DNA from: a virus
Reading direction: 5' to 3' (one strand)
Length of the DNA: 56,285 bases
IMG/VR virus record: IMGVR_UViG_3300018015_000425
Location: 1-56,285 of that record
Notes under the pieces: model-generated
Told to the model about the DNA's origin: nothing
Seen by the model: only the letters and a program-made list of their open reading frames with translations
Database searches by the model: none
Shown: one piece after another, positions 1-8,343 of the stretch
How positions within the stretch are numbered: the first letter of the stretch is position 1
Layout of the letters: each line of letters begins with the position of its first letter
Made by a program: the position numbers and the translations under genes

Positions 1-261
1 ATGAGTAAAGTCAGCTGTAGCAAATGCGGCCGGGAGCTGGGGCAGGATAGCTGGAATCCGCAGCTCTTTCTCCTCTTCTGTGAGGATCCGTCCTGTATCC
101 TCTTCAAAAGACCGCAGGCAAAGAGGTATAAGGACCGCAGCGGAAACCCTAGCGACCCGCCAAAGGCAAGCCAGTGGCTTCTCAGTTCAGGCGTGAGTCT
201 GGTGGAACGGAACAATAAGTATGTCTGGATCCCTACCCGTTTTCTAAGGCGTACAGAATGA
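1..261 (+). CDS. Small zinc-ribbon-like protein
   Basis: An 86-residue protein of unknown function. Cysteines at residues 6, 9, 27 and 32 (CSKC, then C-x4-C) could bind one zinc ion. The remainder is polar and basic with no membrane segment. Its ATG is the first base of the window, so neither the upstream sequence nor a ribosome binding site can be seen and the true start could lie further left. It overlaps the next gene by 4 nt (ATGA), which indicates translational coupling at the head of the visible operon. Confidence 0.6.
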   Translation: MSKVSCSKCGRELGQDSWNPQLFLLFCEDPSCILFKRPQAKRYKDRSGNPSDPPKASQWLLSSGVSLVERNNKYVWIPTRFLRRTE

Positions 262-914
262 CTGTGGCCATCATTGAAGGCGTTCTCTGCCCGGTCTGTC
301 AGAAGGAAACCTTCCAGCTTTTCGATCGGGAAGCACGCCTGTCTCCAGAGACGACTGTGAGGCTGAAGTGTTGCCGGCGCTGCGCCAACCGGATCGATTT
401 CGAGAACGAAGAGGAGATCAGGCAAAAGGTGCTCGAAGGTATGACCAAAGCCGAGAGGCGGCTGGCCCGGAAGGAAGATTCCTACAGGTGGGCGGAGTCT
501 CTTTATGGGAAAAGTGTTGTGGTTTATTATGATGCCAGCGACGGACGGGGTGGCTGGGAGAAGACCGGATGCCAGGTGAAAGGTCGCGCTTTCCGTGTGT
601 CCAACGTCTGCGGTGGCTGGGGATGCGTGTCGGTGCTTCTGGATGAGAATGAATGGTCGCGGCTCAGCGTTTACCGCCAGGACATATGGGGGATACACGG
701 AAAGAAAGTAGTGGATGTGGCGATCATCGACGGGGTGCGATGGGCGCTGGATCTTCACCCATATATGGATGTGAAGCGGGATACCCGGTGGGAAATCCCT
801 CAGAATGTCCATTTCTACGTGTCCTGGGGAGAGCGTGGCCGCTTCCAGGTTGAAGCGCAGGAAGGGCCGGCGATGCTGCCACCAAAGGGGTGGCTGGTCC
901 CTGAATTGAGGTAA
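258..914 (+). CDS. Hypothetical protein with N-terminal Cys pairs
   Basis: A 218-residue protein that I do not recognise. The N-terminus has CPVC at residues 11-14 and CCRRC at 38-42, a likely zinc ribbon. The middle (about 85-218) is rich in Gly, Trp and Tyr and looks like a beta-rich globular domain. It starts inside the stop of the previous gene and ends 2 nt before the next, so it belongs to the same operon. No catalytic motif is visible. Confidence 0.65.
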   Translation: MTVAIIEGVLCPVCQKETFQLFDREARLSPETTVRLKCCRRCANRIDFENEEEIRQKVLEGMTKAERRLARKEDSYRWAESLYGKSVVVYYDASDGRGGWEKTGCQVKGRAFRVSNVCGGWGCVSVLLDENEWSRLSVYRQDIWGIHGKKVVDVAIIDGVRWALDLHPYMDVKRDTRWEIPQNVHFYVSWGERGRFQVEAQEGPAMLPPKGWLVPELR

Positions 915-916
915 AG

Positions 917-1663
917 ATGAATGACACCAATATCGAATATGCAGAGAAGACGCTCAATCCCCTAACGGGTTGTCTCCGGCGCTGTCCATACTGCTACGGC
1001 TGGAAGCTGGCGAATGGCCGGCTGAAAAAGCTGTACCTGGCGAACAAAAGGGTCATCGCCGGGGATCCGGGCGACCCGTATGCCATCCGCTGGTGGCCCG
1101 AAAGACTGGAGGAGATCAAGCATCTCAAGAAACCCACCAGGATCTTTCTCTGCAATATGTCGGACCTGTTCGGGCACGGTGTGCCTCCGGCGCACATTTT
1201 GACTATCCTGGATGTTGTAAGGGCTGCAAAACAACATACTTTCATCCTCTTGACTAAATGTGGCTATAACCTGGTGGAGTATTCCCCATTTCCGCCGAAC
1301 TCCTGGGTCGGTATGACAGCCACCAACCGGAAGGAGTATTCCAATGCCATTCACTACTTGAATTTTGTCCAAGCCGGGGTTAAATTCATCAGCTTCGAGC
1401 CCCTCTTGGAGGAAGTCGGAGTTCTTTCAGGTGACTTCCTGTCTCACAACATCCGGTGGGCAGTCATAGGCGCCCAGACCAACCCCACAGTCCGTCCGAG
1501 CAACAAAGCCATGCAGGAGATCCTGGTGGCAGCCAAGAGAGCGGGGGCCGCTGTCTTCTGTAAGGACAACCTAGCCCGGAAAGCCAGCGAAAGGGCAGCA
1601 TTACCCATGTTATGCAGAGAGAGGCGGTGCAGTTTGATTCTAAGGCAGGAGTATCCGCTGTGA
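917..1663 (+). CDS. Phage Gp37/Gp68-like (DUF5131) protein, radical-SAM-like
   Basis: This 248-residue protein matches the DUF5131 or Gp37/Gp68 family, common in phages and mobile elements. It shows an N-terminal NPLTGC segment and the C-x3-C-x2-C motif at Cys19, Cys23 and Cys26 (CLRRCPYCY), the arrangement that binds a 4Fe-4S cluster in radical SAM enzymes. It also has the family-typical 'ICNMSDLFG' type segment (here FLCNMSDLFGHGVP) and an 'ILLTK' strand. The reaction is unknown. A second radical SAM protein lies 1.3 kb downstream, so the pair may modify the same kind of substrate; that link is inference. Confidence 0.8.
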   Translation: MNDTNIEYAEKTLNPLTGCLRRCPYCYGWKLANGRLKKLYLANKRVIAGDPGDPYAIRWWPERLEEIKHLKKPTRIFLCNMSDLFGHGVPPAHILTILDVVRAAKQHTFILLTKCGYNLVEYSPFPPNSWVGMTATNRKEYSNAIHYLNFVQAGVKFISFEPLLEEVGVLSGDFLSHNIRWAVIGAQTNPTVRPSNKAMQEILVAAKRAGAAVFCKDNLARKASERAALPMLCRERRCSLILRQEYPL

Positions 1664-1703
1664 TTGACCTTCGTGCTAAAATGAGGCAGCTTCTCAGAGA
1701 AGT

Positions 1704-2324
1704 ATGCCAGACCAGACGAAGTGCCCCAATTCACCCACTGGTGCGCATCACTTCATCTGTGACCCTAACCCGGGAGCCACCTCAAAAGGGGTCTGCAAAT
1801 ACTGTGATGCCCGAGACGAATTCCTTAATTCCTGGACTGTGCAGGCTGTGGCACTCCATGGAGAGGAGGAAGACATGGCATTGACTGCCGACCAGAAAGC
1901 GGAGAGACACCAGTTTTATGAAGAAAACAGAGAGCTGATTCTTGAGTGTTATCAGGAGGCCGGGGGCAGCATATCGCAGGCGGCGAAGCTCTGCACTCTG
2001 AGACTTGGCCAGCCCATGCCGCCTACCAGCCTGAATGACCTGATTAAGAAAAGGTGGAAAATCCCCAAGCCCAGAAAGAAGAAAAGAGGCCGCCGAGTGG
2101 AGGTTGAGTCTACTACTGTTGAGGAACATGAGGAACACAGGGAGCAAGGGCTGGACCTGATATTCCCGTATCCAGAGAGAGAGGTGGCTCCGGTTCTCAG
2201 GGGCAAGGTTACAAGCATGCAGGCGATAGGTAAGAAGATCACAGCGACGCTCGAAGTGCCGGCGGGGGATATGGAGCAGCTCCACATGGGCGGCATCATC
2301 TTCTTCTACGAGAAACAACCATAG
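1704..2324 (+). CDS. Hypothetical Cys/His and basic-helix protein
   Basis: A 206-residue protein with no recognised family. The N-terminus (residues 7-34) carries a Cys/His cluster ending in C-x2-C (VCKYCDAR), probably a zinc site. Residues around 65-125 form a helical part followed by a strongly basic stretch (KPRKKKRGRR), which suggests nucleic-acid binding. The C-terminus is beta-rich. Its TAG stop overlaps an ATA codon that appears to start the next gene (ATAG). Confidence 0.6.
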   Translation: MPDQTKCPNSPTGAHHFICDPNPGATSKGVCKYCDARDEFLNSWTVQAVALHGEEEDMALTADQKAERHQFYEENRELILECYQEAGGSISQAAKLCTLRLGQPMPPTSLNDLIKKRWKIPKPRKKKRGRRVEVESTTVEEHEEHREQGLDLIFPYPEREVAPVLRGKVTSMQAIGKKITATLEVPAGDMEQLHMGGIIFFYEKQP

Positions 2325-3016
2325 ATACTAAACAGTGTAGCAAATGTGGGAAGAGAAAAACGACCTCTGATTTCCACAGGAAATCTAAGGCAAGTGATGG
2401 ATTTCAAAGTCGGTGTAAAGCCTGTATACATTTAGATTCTGCTGCTTATTATGCTAGGAATAAAAATCGACAAAAGGTAGCATCACACGAATGGTATGTT
2501 GAGCACACTGAATATTGGAAAGCTCAGGTGGCCGCTTGGCAAAAGGCTCATCGGGGTCTGGTTAACTCATCTTCTAATCGACGGAGGAAACTCTGGCGCA
2601 AAGAGCATCCCGATGAGGTAAAAAGACAAGACCATGACCGTTATCAAAGAAATTCTGAAAAGCAAAGGCGTTGGAGCCGGATATGGTATAGAACTCACCC
2701 GGAAATGGTCAAGAGACAGCGCGAGAAATGGTATGCCAATCACCAAGATGAGTGCAGAGACAGGAATGCCCGAAGACGTGCCGAGAAGAAGGCTGTTACT
2801 GTTGAGGTGTTTACCAGAGCAGAGATTTTTGAACGTGACAAAGGGAGATGTCACCTTTGCGGGAGGAAGGTAAAGCCTAACAACTGGCATCTCGACCACC
2901 TTCTCCCACTATCAAAGGATGGTAAACACAGCAAAGACAATGTAGCGGTTAGTTGTTCCCAATGCAATCTAAAGAAGCATAATATGGGTCAATCTCAATT
3001 AAGGTTAATCGGATGA
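2321..3016 (+). CDS. HNH endonuclease with N-terminal zinc ribbon, apparent ATA start
   Basis: A free-standing HNH nuclease. The C-terminal nuclease domain shows C-x2-C (CHLCG), the catalytic HLDH, and C-x2-C (CSQC) followed by a Lys/His-rich tail; a long basic helical region precedes it. The open frame continues upstream of the first conventional codon (GTG at 2528) for 69 codons. That part holds a clear zinc ribbon (KQCSKCGKRK, then CKAC) as found at the N-terminus of many phage HNH proteins. The only plausible start is ATA at 2321, overlapping the previous TAG as ATAG. The stop overlaps the next ATG. Such genes act as homing or packaging-associated nucleases; the role here is unknown. Confidence 0.75.
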   Translation: MDTKQCSKCGKRKTTSDFHRKSKASDGFQSRCKACIHLDSAAYYARNKNRQKVASHEWYVEHTEYWKAQVAAWQKAHRGLVNSSSNRRRKLWRKEHPDEVKRQDHDRYQRNSEKQRRWSRIWYRTHPEMVKRQREKWYANHQDECRDRNARRRAEKKAVTVEVFTRAEIFERDKGRCHLCGRKVKPNNWHLDHLLPLSKDGKHSKDNVAVSCSQCNLKKHNMGQSQLRLIG

Positions 3017-3900
3017 ATGAGGGTCACATTCGGGTATTCCCAAGAAGGACCCGCCTCACACCTATAGATGAATGGGCATTTATTGGTGAGCCTCCCTTGT
3101 TTCGTCCTCCATTTGATCAAGCTGTTGACATCTCCGTGAGTGCAGTATTTACTTGGGATATTGAAGTGGCGAAATGGTTGAAGGATGCGTGGGGCCAGTA
3201 CTACCCCAAGGTCCGTATCGGGGGCCCCGCGATATCGGGGCCTGATGGTGACTTCACCCCTGGCCTTTATGTCAAGCGGGGTATCAACTTCACCAGCCGG
3301 GGCTGCAATAACCGCTGCCCCTGGTGCCTTGTCCCGAAGATGGAGGGGAAGATCAGGCTCCTCAAAATTCAGCCGGGCAATGTCATCCAGGATAACAATT
3401 TCCTTCAGACCGGGAGGGACCACATGGCCCGGGTGTTTGAGATGCTCAGGCATGAGCGGTACCCTGCCAGGTTTGCCGGCGGGCTGGATCCCGAGTTGGT
3501 CGATGATTGGGTCGCCGAGGAGCTGCGGTCGCTGCGGATAGACGAGGTATTTCTCTCCGCGGATTCCTACGCCGGGCTTCAAGGGCTGAAGAAAGCGGCA
3601 GAGAAGCTCTCCTTCCTGAGCGATAAATCGAAGAGGCTGCGCTGCTATGTCCTGTGCGCCTATGGCTCGGACACGCCGGCCAAGGCGGAGGGGCGATTAT
3701 GGCAGGTAGTCAAGGCAGGGTGTACCCCTTTTGCCCAGCTCTACCAGCCCCCGGATAAATTTGTGGAGTACTCCCAGGAATGGCAGGACCTGGCGCGGAA
3801 ATTTATGCGCCCTGCGATAGTGGCTGCCTTGAAGCGGAAAAGGGAGCGGGCTGCTGATAAGTTAGGTAACCTCCGGGGTGGACGGTCACTCGAGGGGTAA
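3013..3900 (+). CDS. Radical SAM protein
   Basis: A 295-residue protein with the radical SAM cluster motif at Cys98, Cys102 and Cys105 (GCNNRCPWC). It should bind a 4Fe-4S cluster and S-adenosylmethionine. The sequence before the motif (IGGPAISGPDG, then RGINFTSRG) resembles the N-terminal strand arrangement of B12-binding or YgiQ-like radical SAM proteins, although a full cobalamin domain is not evident. FAGGLDPELV and VFLSADS fit later barrel strands. The substrate is unknown. It overlaps the HNH gene by 4 nt. Confidence 0.8.
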   Translation: MNEGHIRVFPRRTRLTPIDEWAFIGEPPLFRPPFDQAVDISVSAVFTWDIEVAKWLKDAWGQYYPKVRIGGPAISGPDGDFTPGLYVKRGINFTSRGCNNRCPWCLVPKMEGKIRLLKIQPGNVIQDNNFLQTGRDHMARVFEMLRHERYPARFAGGLDPELVDDWVAEELRSLRIDEVFLSADSYAGLQGLKKAAEKLSFLSDKSKRLRCYVLCAYGSDTPAKAEGRLWQVVKAGCTPFAQLYQPPDKFVEYSQEWQDLARKFMRPAIVAALKRKRERAADKLGNLRGGRSLEG

Positions 3901-3914
3901 ACTGGCAGAGGTTA

Positions 3915-4253
3915 ATGTACCTGGTGTGGACGGTAAACAAGATGGGTAAAACCATTACCCGCTTCCCCTTTCAGCCTGAATGGGAGCAGAAGATGCTCAG
4001 TGGCGAAAAAACGTGTACCTCCAGGAGGACGGTCTTCGGTCTGGCGGGTGATACGTTTGTCGCCTTTGGCCAGCGGTATCTGATCACCAAGGTAGAGGAG
4101 CGATCCCTGGAGGATGTCGCCAGAAACCTCTACCGTCAGGAAGGGTGTCAGAATGTCTCCGAGTTCGTCGGCTGGTGGAATAAGCTCCATCCAAGGCGGG
4201 GCTTCCAGCTGAAGCAGGTGGTATTTGTCCACCATTTCAGGAGGCTCGAATGA
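3915..4253 (+). CDS. ASCH-domain-like protein
   Basis: A 112-residue protein resembling small ASCH (ASC-1 homology) proteins, which bind RNA or nucleotides. Visible family traits are 'F.P.W...MLSGEKTCTSRR', a central segment of the form GDTFVAFGQRYLITKVEE, and a Trp-containing end near 'FVGWWNKLHP'. Some ASCH proteins hydrolyse N4-acetylcytidine, but the catalytic set cannot be confirmed here. It overlaps the following small gene by 4 nt. Confidence 0.65.
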   Translation: MYLVWTVNKMGKTITRFPFQPEWEQKMLSGEKTCTSRRTVFGLAGDTFVAFGQRYLITKVEERSLEDVARNLYRQEGCQNVSEFVGWWNKLHPRRGFQLKQVVFVHHFRRLE

Positions 4254-4429
4254 AGCTTATTACAAGGGGAGATAGAGTGCTGTTAGATTGCACAAGGGTG
4301 GAAGCATTGTTAATCAAAGATGCCATTCATGATTTTGCAGACTATCGAAAAGAAACAGAGTCATGGGACTCACAAGTAGATGGCCTTATCACAGCGAACA
4401 TGAACAAGAAATTAGAGGGTGTAGCTTGA
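4250..4429 (+). CDS. Small hypothetical protein (59 aa)
   Basis: A 59-residue protein beginning MKLITRGDRV. The start is supported by the AGGAGG-like site just upstream (caggaggctcga) and by the 4-nt ATGA overlap with the ASCH gene. Its own TGA overlaps a TTG that is the best start for the methyltransferase (TTGA). It is acidic and helical, and I see no motif. Confidence 0.6.
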   Translation: MKLITRGDRVLLDCTRVEALLIKDAIHDFADYRKETESWDSQVDGLITANMNKKLEGVA

Positions 4430-5394
4430 TTGTGCCGGCAGATGGCGAGCTAAGGGAAATGATTGAAAGGGGCTTAGGGCCAGGGACCTTTGCCACGAGG
4501 GGTCTTAACCCCTGGGAAGATTATACCGAGACAAAGTCCGGGCTTCTTGTTCCAGGTCATGTGGTACAGAAACCTGAGTGGCCGACTGGCGTCGACTTAT
4601 TTAGCGGGGCTGGCGGATTCAGCCTCGGCTTGATGAGAGCCGGCTTTAGAATTGCTGGCTGTATAGACAATGATCCCGTTTGTATGCTTACTTACCTGGT
4701 TAATCTGGGAAGCCCCAGGACGAAGATATACTTCGTAGAGCCAGAAGATGAAGCCAGATGGGAAAGGCTTATCAAACGCCAGTTGAAGGAAGAGAAGCGA
4801 GCTGCGGCTAACAATAAAAACGAAGAAGCACAGCATTTCTATGATTGGGACGTGGAAAACCTGGAGAAGAGAAACTGGGGTTTTCAGCACCGGCATTATA
4901 GTGAGGTTCCGGAATCCCAGGCGGTCGAGGTCGCTGTTCTCGGTGATGCTCGAAAGATAACCGGCGAACATTTCCTGGAACTTTTGGGTATGGAGATGGG
5001 AGAGATCGATTGTATTTGCGGCGGGCCGCCATGCCAGGGTTTCACCACTGTTGGGAAACGGCAGGTCATGGATCCGAGAAATAGCCTGGTCTTTGAATGG
5101 GCCCGACTCGTGGTCGAGATGAAACCGAAGACCTGCATCATGGAAAATGTTCCGGGGATCGTCAGTATGGTGACTCCGGAAGGGCTGCCTATACTCGATG
5201 TGCTGGCCAAGATACTCCAGGATGGCGGAATGGGCCCGGCTGACGCTCTGCGGAAAATGCTCATACAGACTTCGGGAGCTGGAGCCGTTATCAGTTCAAG
5301 CGGGACGCCAGCGAAACCCGGAGCCCCCAAGAAGCTGAAGAAAGAACAGGTTAGAAAACAACAGGTTAAGGAGGTACAGCCAAGCCTACTATGA
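4426..5394 (+). CDS. C5-cytosine DNA methyltransferase lacking C-terminal motifs
   Basis: A DNA (cytosine-5) methyltransferase by its N-terminal half. It has motif I DLFSGAGG near residues 57-64, motif IV GGPPCQGF with the catalytic Cys about residue 203, and motif VI MENVPG about 239-244. An insertion of about 90 residues separates motifs I-II from IV. After motif VI it runs only about 80 residues into a Lys/Gln-rich tail. No QxRxR motif VIII, target-recognition domain or motif IX/X is visible, and the next gene does not supply them. It may be inactive, or need a partner. Start chosen at TTG 4426 (TTGA overlap, GAGGGT upstream). Confidence 0.8.
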   Translation: MIVPADGELREMIERGLGPGTFATRGLNPWEDYTETKSGLLVPGHVVQKPEWPTGVDLFSGAGGFSLGLMRAGFRIAGCIDNDPVCMLTYLVNLGSPRTKIYFVEPEDEARWERLIKRQLKEEKRAAANNKNEEAQHFYDWDVENLEKRNWGFQHRHYSEVPESQAVEVAVLGDARKITGEHFLELLGMEMGEIDCICGGPPCQGFTTVGKRQVMDPRNSLVFEWARLVVEMKPKTCIMENVPGIVSMVTPEGLPILDVLAKILQDGGMGPADALRKMLIQTSGAGAVISSSGTPAKPGAPKKLKKEQVRKQQVKEVQPSLL

Positions 5395-5591
5395 GCAAGC
5401 CCATTGTGGGTGACCGAATACGAATCAATAACACCGCCCGCGAATTCTTTCGAGGCAAGGAAGGTATAGTCTCTGAGATCGGTGATGGGCCCTGGGGCTA
5501 TCGCGTGGTAGATGTGAACGGGTATTGGGTAGAAAACTTCAAGGATACCGAAATAGAGGTTCAGAAAAGCTCTGTTGTGCGAAGTGGATGA
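5391..5591 (+). CDS. Small SH3/KOW-like barrel protein
   Basis: A 66-residue protein. The pattern 'VGDRIRINNTA..FRGKEGIVSEIGD' resembles the start of KOW or SH3-like beta barrels, which often bind nucleic acid or act as small adaptors. The assignment is by pattern only. It overlaps the methyltransferase stop by 4 nt and so is translationally coupled to it. Confidence 0.55.
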   Translation: MSKPIVGDRIRINNTAREFFRGKEGIVSEIGDGPWGYRVVDVNGYWVENFKDTEIEVQKSSVVRSG

Positions 5592-5592
5592 C

Positions 5593-5835
5593 ATGAGAGC
5601 AGAAAGATTCTGGAACTGGGCCAAAGAGAGAATTAACGAAGATGGCGAGCTCGAGAGGTTCTGCCCAAAGTGTCAGGAGTGGTGGCCGGCAGACCGTGAG
5701 TTCTTTTATAGCTCTGGCCCTAATGGGAAGGAGCTTCACTCTTGGTGTAAGGCTTGCTATAACGAATGGAGAAATTCTCGAAGGGAAACCATGCGCGGTA
5801 CGGTGCGAACCATGAGGGAAACCGGTGCGCATTGA
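5593..5835 (+). CDS. Zinc-ribbon protein
   Basis: An 80-residue protein with two Cys pairs (FCPKC and WCKAC) about 30 residues apart, separated by an aromatic-rich stretch. This layout recurs in phage HNH-associated zinc ribbons (compare the N-terminus of the 2321-3016 gene). ATG 5593 is preferred over upstream GTG/TTG codons because it follows the previous stop directly and has GAAGTGG upstream. Probable DNA- or RNA-binding accessory protein. Confidence 0.6.
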   Translation: MRAERFWNWAKERINEDGELERFCPKCQEWWPADREFFYSSGPNGKELHSWCKACYNEWRNSRRETMRGTVRTMRETGAH

Positions 5836-5843
5836 GGAGGTTT

Positions 5844-6491
5844 ATGGAACTGGTAGTCAGAAAAAGTATCATTGATGGGGTCTTTCAAAGCCACTTGAAG
5901 CGGTGGAAGAACGCCGCAAACCAGGACGGTCTCAAGGATAATATCTCGTTCAAAGAGAGTGAAGTCTGCAAAACTACTGTCGCCAGGCTTCAGGCTCTCA
6001 ATGAGAGGAATCCCGGAGCAGTGGCGTTCATTGCAAGTCAGAGCCGATTTGCCCGTGATGTTCTAGAGGGGTTTATAACAAAGACTGTACCAAGGCCGAA
6101 AGAGAAAGCCGCCCAAGAGGAGATCGAAGTGGGTATCGCCTATATGAACGCCATTGTGATTGATGGCATGGTCAGTCTGGTAGAGGCATTTGAGAAGGAA
6201 TTCTTCGCTCAGCACATGGAGAGCCTGATGGGAGACGCTAGGCTCTCTGAATCCGGCACCGTCTGGCCGGCCAAGGTAGAAACGCCCGCCTCCGCGCCTT
6301 ACTGCACAGAGGATACCCCATGTTGCGATCGCCGGGGCAAGCCAGGTCGCGGCAACTGCCCTGTACTCTGCCCCTGTCATGCCTGCTCGAAAGAGAATCC
6401 ATGCTGCGACCGCCAGGGCGAATACAATGGTTTTAACTCCGGCTTCGATCGGTTATTCACCTGCCCGAATGGGTGTAGCTGCCATGACTGA
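5844..6491 (+). CDS. Helical protein with duplicated Cys-rich tail
   Basis: A 215-residue protein. Residues 1-145 look helical and charged with no known motif. The C-terminus contains two copies of a Cys motif: C-x4-PCCDRRGK followed by CPxxCPCHAC, then C-x4-PCCDRQGE followed by CPNGCSCHD. It holds about 15 cysteines in 65 residues, enough for several metal ions. ATG 5844 follows a strong GAGGAGG site. The function is unknown; the repeat is striking because each unit preserves the CC pair and a terminal C-x-C/H set. Confidence 0.65.
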   Translation: MELVVRKSIIDGVFQSHLKRWKNAANQDGLKDNISFKESEVCKTTVARLQALNERNPGAVAFIASQSRFARDVLEGFITKTVPRPKEKAAQEEIEVGIAYMNAIVIDGMVSLVEAFEKEFFAQHMESLMGDARLSESGTVWPAKVETPASAPYCTEDTPCCDRRGKPGRGNCPVLCPCHACSKENPCCDRQGEYNGFNSGFDRLFTCPNGCSCHD

Positions 6492-6705
6492 GAAGAAATA
6501 CTGTTGCAAATTCTGCAACGGAGAGCTTGTCTTGAAGATCAACAGGCACAAAAAGGCTCATGCGGATAGAATTGGGAACATTGTTTTAGATGATCCTGTA
6601 GTAGTGGTAGATACACCTTACTATGAATGTTCTGCCTGTGGCTTTACATACACAACCAAAGAGATTGAAGGCAAATGGAGAGAGGATAAGGTGGTAGAAC
6701 CATGA
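6484..6705 (+). CDS. YgiT/MqsA-type zinc finger protein
   Basis: A 73-residue protein with CKFC near the N-terminus and CSACG about 40 residues later. The 'Y.C..C...' and 'YYECSACGFTY' layout is the YgiT-type zinc finger found in antitoxins of the MqsA family and in many free-standing phage proteins. No HTH domain follows, so it is only the finger. ATG 6484 is chosen because it begins the conserved segment and overlaps the previous stop region. Confidence 0.6.
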   Translation: MTEKKYCCKFCNGELVLKINRHKKAHADRIGNIVLDDPVVVVDTPYYECSACGFTYTTKEIEGKWREDKVVEP

Positions 6706-6935
6706 CTATGCCCGGTTTTGTTCTCCTGCCGGCAAAGCCAGGGACCTGCCCTGAATGTGCCGTAGAACACGAGCCGACATACCCTCACAATAAGCAAAGC
6801 CTGTATTACCAGTATCACTTCTATGCTGAACATAAGCGGTGGCCGACCTGGGAAGATGCTATGGCCCATTGCTCCGATGAGATGAAGGCGTTCTGTCGCC
6901 AAGAGCTAACTGCTGCCGGAGAGAAGTTGTCATAA
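6702..6935 (+). CDS. Hypothetical small protein
   Basis: A 77-residue protein with a CPEC pair at the N-terminus and an acidic, aromatic C-terminus (RWPTWEDAMAHC). It overlaps the previous gene by 4 nt (ATGA). No family is recognised; the Cys/His spacing could allow one zinc site. Confidence 0.55.
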   Translation: MTMPGFVLLPAKPGTCPECAVEHEPTYPHNKQSLYYQYHFYAEHKRWPTWEDAMAHCSDEMKAFCRQELTAAGEKLS

Positions 6936-6943
6936 GGAGGATT

Positions 6944-7192
6944 ATGGAACGTCATGAGAGCCCCAAGATCCCTACAGGCCCGAAAACACAGATAACTGTT
7001 GAGGGGGATTTCTTTCCCCGAGGCGGCTTCAAGACCGCCTATTGTAAGGGAGCTCTAGCCTGGCGTGAGGGTAAGAACCTCACTGAAAACCCATATCCTC
7101 TGAAGGGAAATTGCTGCTGGTATAGGCAATGGGAGCGAGGTTGGCATGGGGCTGAAAGCGGAGCAGTTACCTTCAAGGAAGTATCATGCTGA
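6944..7192 (+). CDS. Hypothetical small protein
   Basis: An 82-residue protein with a good upstream site (aaggagg). The C-terminal half has paired Trp and Cys residues (CCWYRQWERGWHG). No known motif. It ends 4-7 nt inside the next gene, consistent with operon coupling. Confidence 0.55.
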   Translation: MERHESPKIPTGPKTQITVEGDFFPRGGFKTAYCKGALAWREGKNLTENPYPLKGNCCWYRQWERGWHGAESGAVTFKEVSC

Positions 7193-7701
7193 AAACAGCG
7201 GTCTTCTCCCCCGACCGGAGGTACCGCTATGCCCTGTGGCGCATCTGGGATATGCGGAAGCCTGTTTGTATGTTCATCGGTTTGAATCCCAGCACAGCCA
7301 ACGAGATTAAGGACGATCCGACAACCATACGCTGTATGGGGTTTGCGGCAAGCTGGGGGTATGGTGGGCACTGTATGGCCAATATGTATGGGTTGGTATC
7401 CCGCGACCCTCATGCCCTGAGTATTGGGGACCCGATAGGCCCGGAGAATGATGCCTGGCTTTTCTATCTAGCTGCTGCGTCGCCAATGGTGGTAGCCTGT
7501 TGGGGGCAGATCTGGAAAGATGAGGATGGAAGAAGAGAAGCAGTCATAAAGCTGGTCCCTAATCTCTACTGCCTGGGGATTACAAAAACTAGGCAACCGA
7601 AGCATCCGTTATTTTTACCGCGAGGCACCAAACCGGTGCCATTCCCTGGGAGGTACCTGGAGGATTATTCCCCTCAACTCAGGTCCCCTCCAGCTTGGTG
7701 A
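7186..7701 (+). CDS. DUF1643 family protein
   Basis: A 171-residue protein matching DUF1643, widespread in phages and mobile elements. Diagnostic pieces are 'YRYALWRIWD', 'CMFIGLNPSTAN...DDPTTIRC', 'GGHCMANMYGLVSRDP' and a late 'HPLFLP'. The fold is thought to be related to uracil-DNA-glycosylase-like domains, but no activity is firmly established. I see no truncation. Confidence 0.85.
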   Translation: MLKTAVFSPDRRYRYALWRIWDMRKPVCMFIGLNPSTANEIKDDPTTIRCMGFAASWGYGGHCMANMYGLVSRDPHALSIGDPIGPENDAWLFYLAAASPMVVACWGQIWKDEDGRREAVIKLVPNLYCLGITKTRQPKHPLFLPRGTKPVPFPGRYLEDYSPQLRSPPAW

Positions 7702-7706
7702 ACTGT

Positions 7707-7973
7707 ATGCCTAGATTTGCTGTCGCCATTCTCTATCAGAAGATCCCTAAGTACGACAGGGTGATTTTAGACCACGGTAAGACCCTCCGTTATTTTCAGG
7801 GTGATGTGGAGGTAATGAATTGCGATGCCGGGGTTATCCTTACTCCGGAACTGGGGTTAGACCTTGAATTCGTCGAGGCTGGTAGTGCTGAAGAGGCGAT
7901 GAAAGATATGATGGATCACTTTGGTAGTCATATCCTCAGAGTAACCGCGAGGGAGGTAGTCAATGACCGTTGA
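7707..7973 (+). CDS. Hypothetical small protein
   Basis: About 88 residues starting MPRFAVAILYQ. It is beta-rich then helical (SAEEAMKDMMDHFG). No motif is recognised. The upstream site is weak; an upstream GTG is an alternative start. It overlaps the next gene by 11 nt. Confidence 0.55.
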   Translation: MPRFAVAILYQKIPKYDRVILDHGKTLRYFQGDVEVMNCDAGVILTPELGLDLEFVEAGSAEEAMKDMMDHFGSHILRVTAREVVNDR

Positions 7974-8334
7974 ACAGTTTCTTGAAAGAGCGAGAGAGAA
8001 AAGTCCTATCCTTGCCCTGGGTATCTTGCTGGACCTGATGCAGCTCCTGGATGAGTACGAGAGTGAGAAATGCTCCGTTTTGGTCGGCAAGATGCGGGAG
8101 GAGCTGCGAAAGACTGGAGAGCTGCCGGAAGAAGAACCTGGGAAGACTGGAGGGCTTGAAGATGTGGAGATCTGGACGTGTACCCTCTGCCAGGAGACGT
8201 TCCACATGATTCTGATAAGCCATGATGGCATCGCGCGGCGATATCGCCCCCTTGAGGAAGACAAGGAGCTGTACAAAGAACATACGGAACGCCACCAGGC
8301 AGAGCATGAAGCCTGGGGCTATACTGTCACATAG
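7963..8334 (+). CDS. Hypothetical protein with C-terminal zinc finger
   Basis: A 123-residue protein. The N-terminal 60 residues are helical and charged. The C-terminal part has CTLC, then a His cluster ending EHTERHQAEHE, giving a likely Cys2His2 zinc site. Function unknown, possibly DNA binding. Confidence 0.6.
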   Translation: MTVEQFLERAREKSPILALGILLDLMQLLDEYESEKCSVLVGKMREELRKTGELPEEEPGKTGGLEDVEIWTCTLCQETFHMILISHDGIARRYRPLEEDKELYKEHTERHQAEHEAWGYTVT

Positions 8335-8343
8335 GAGGCAATA

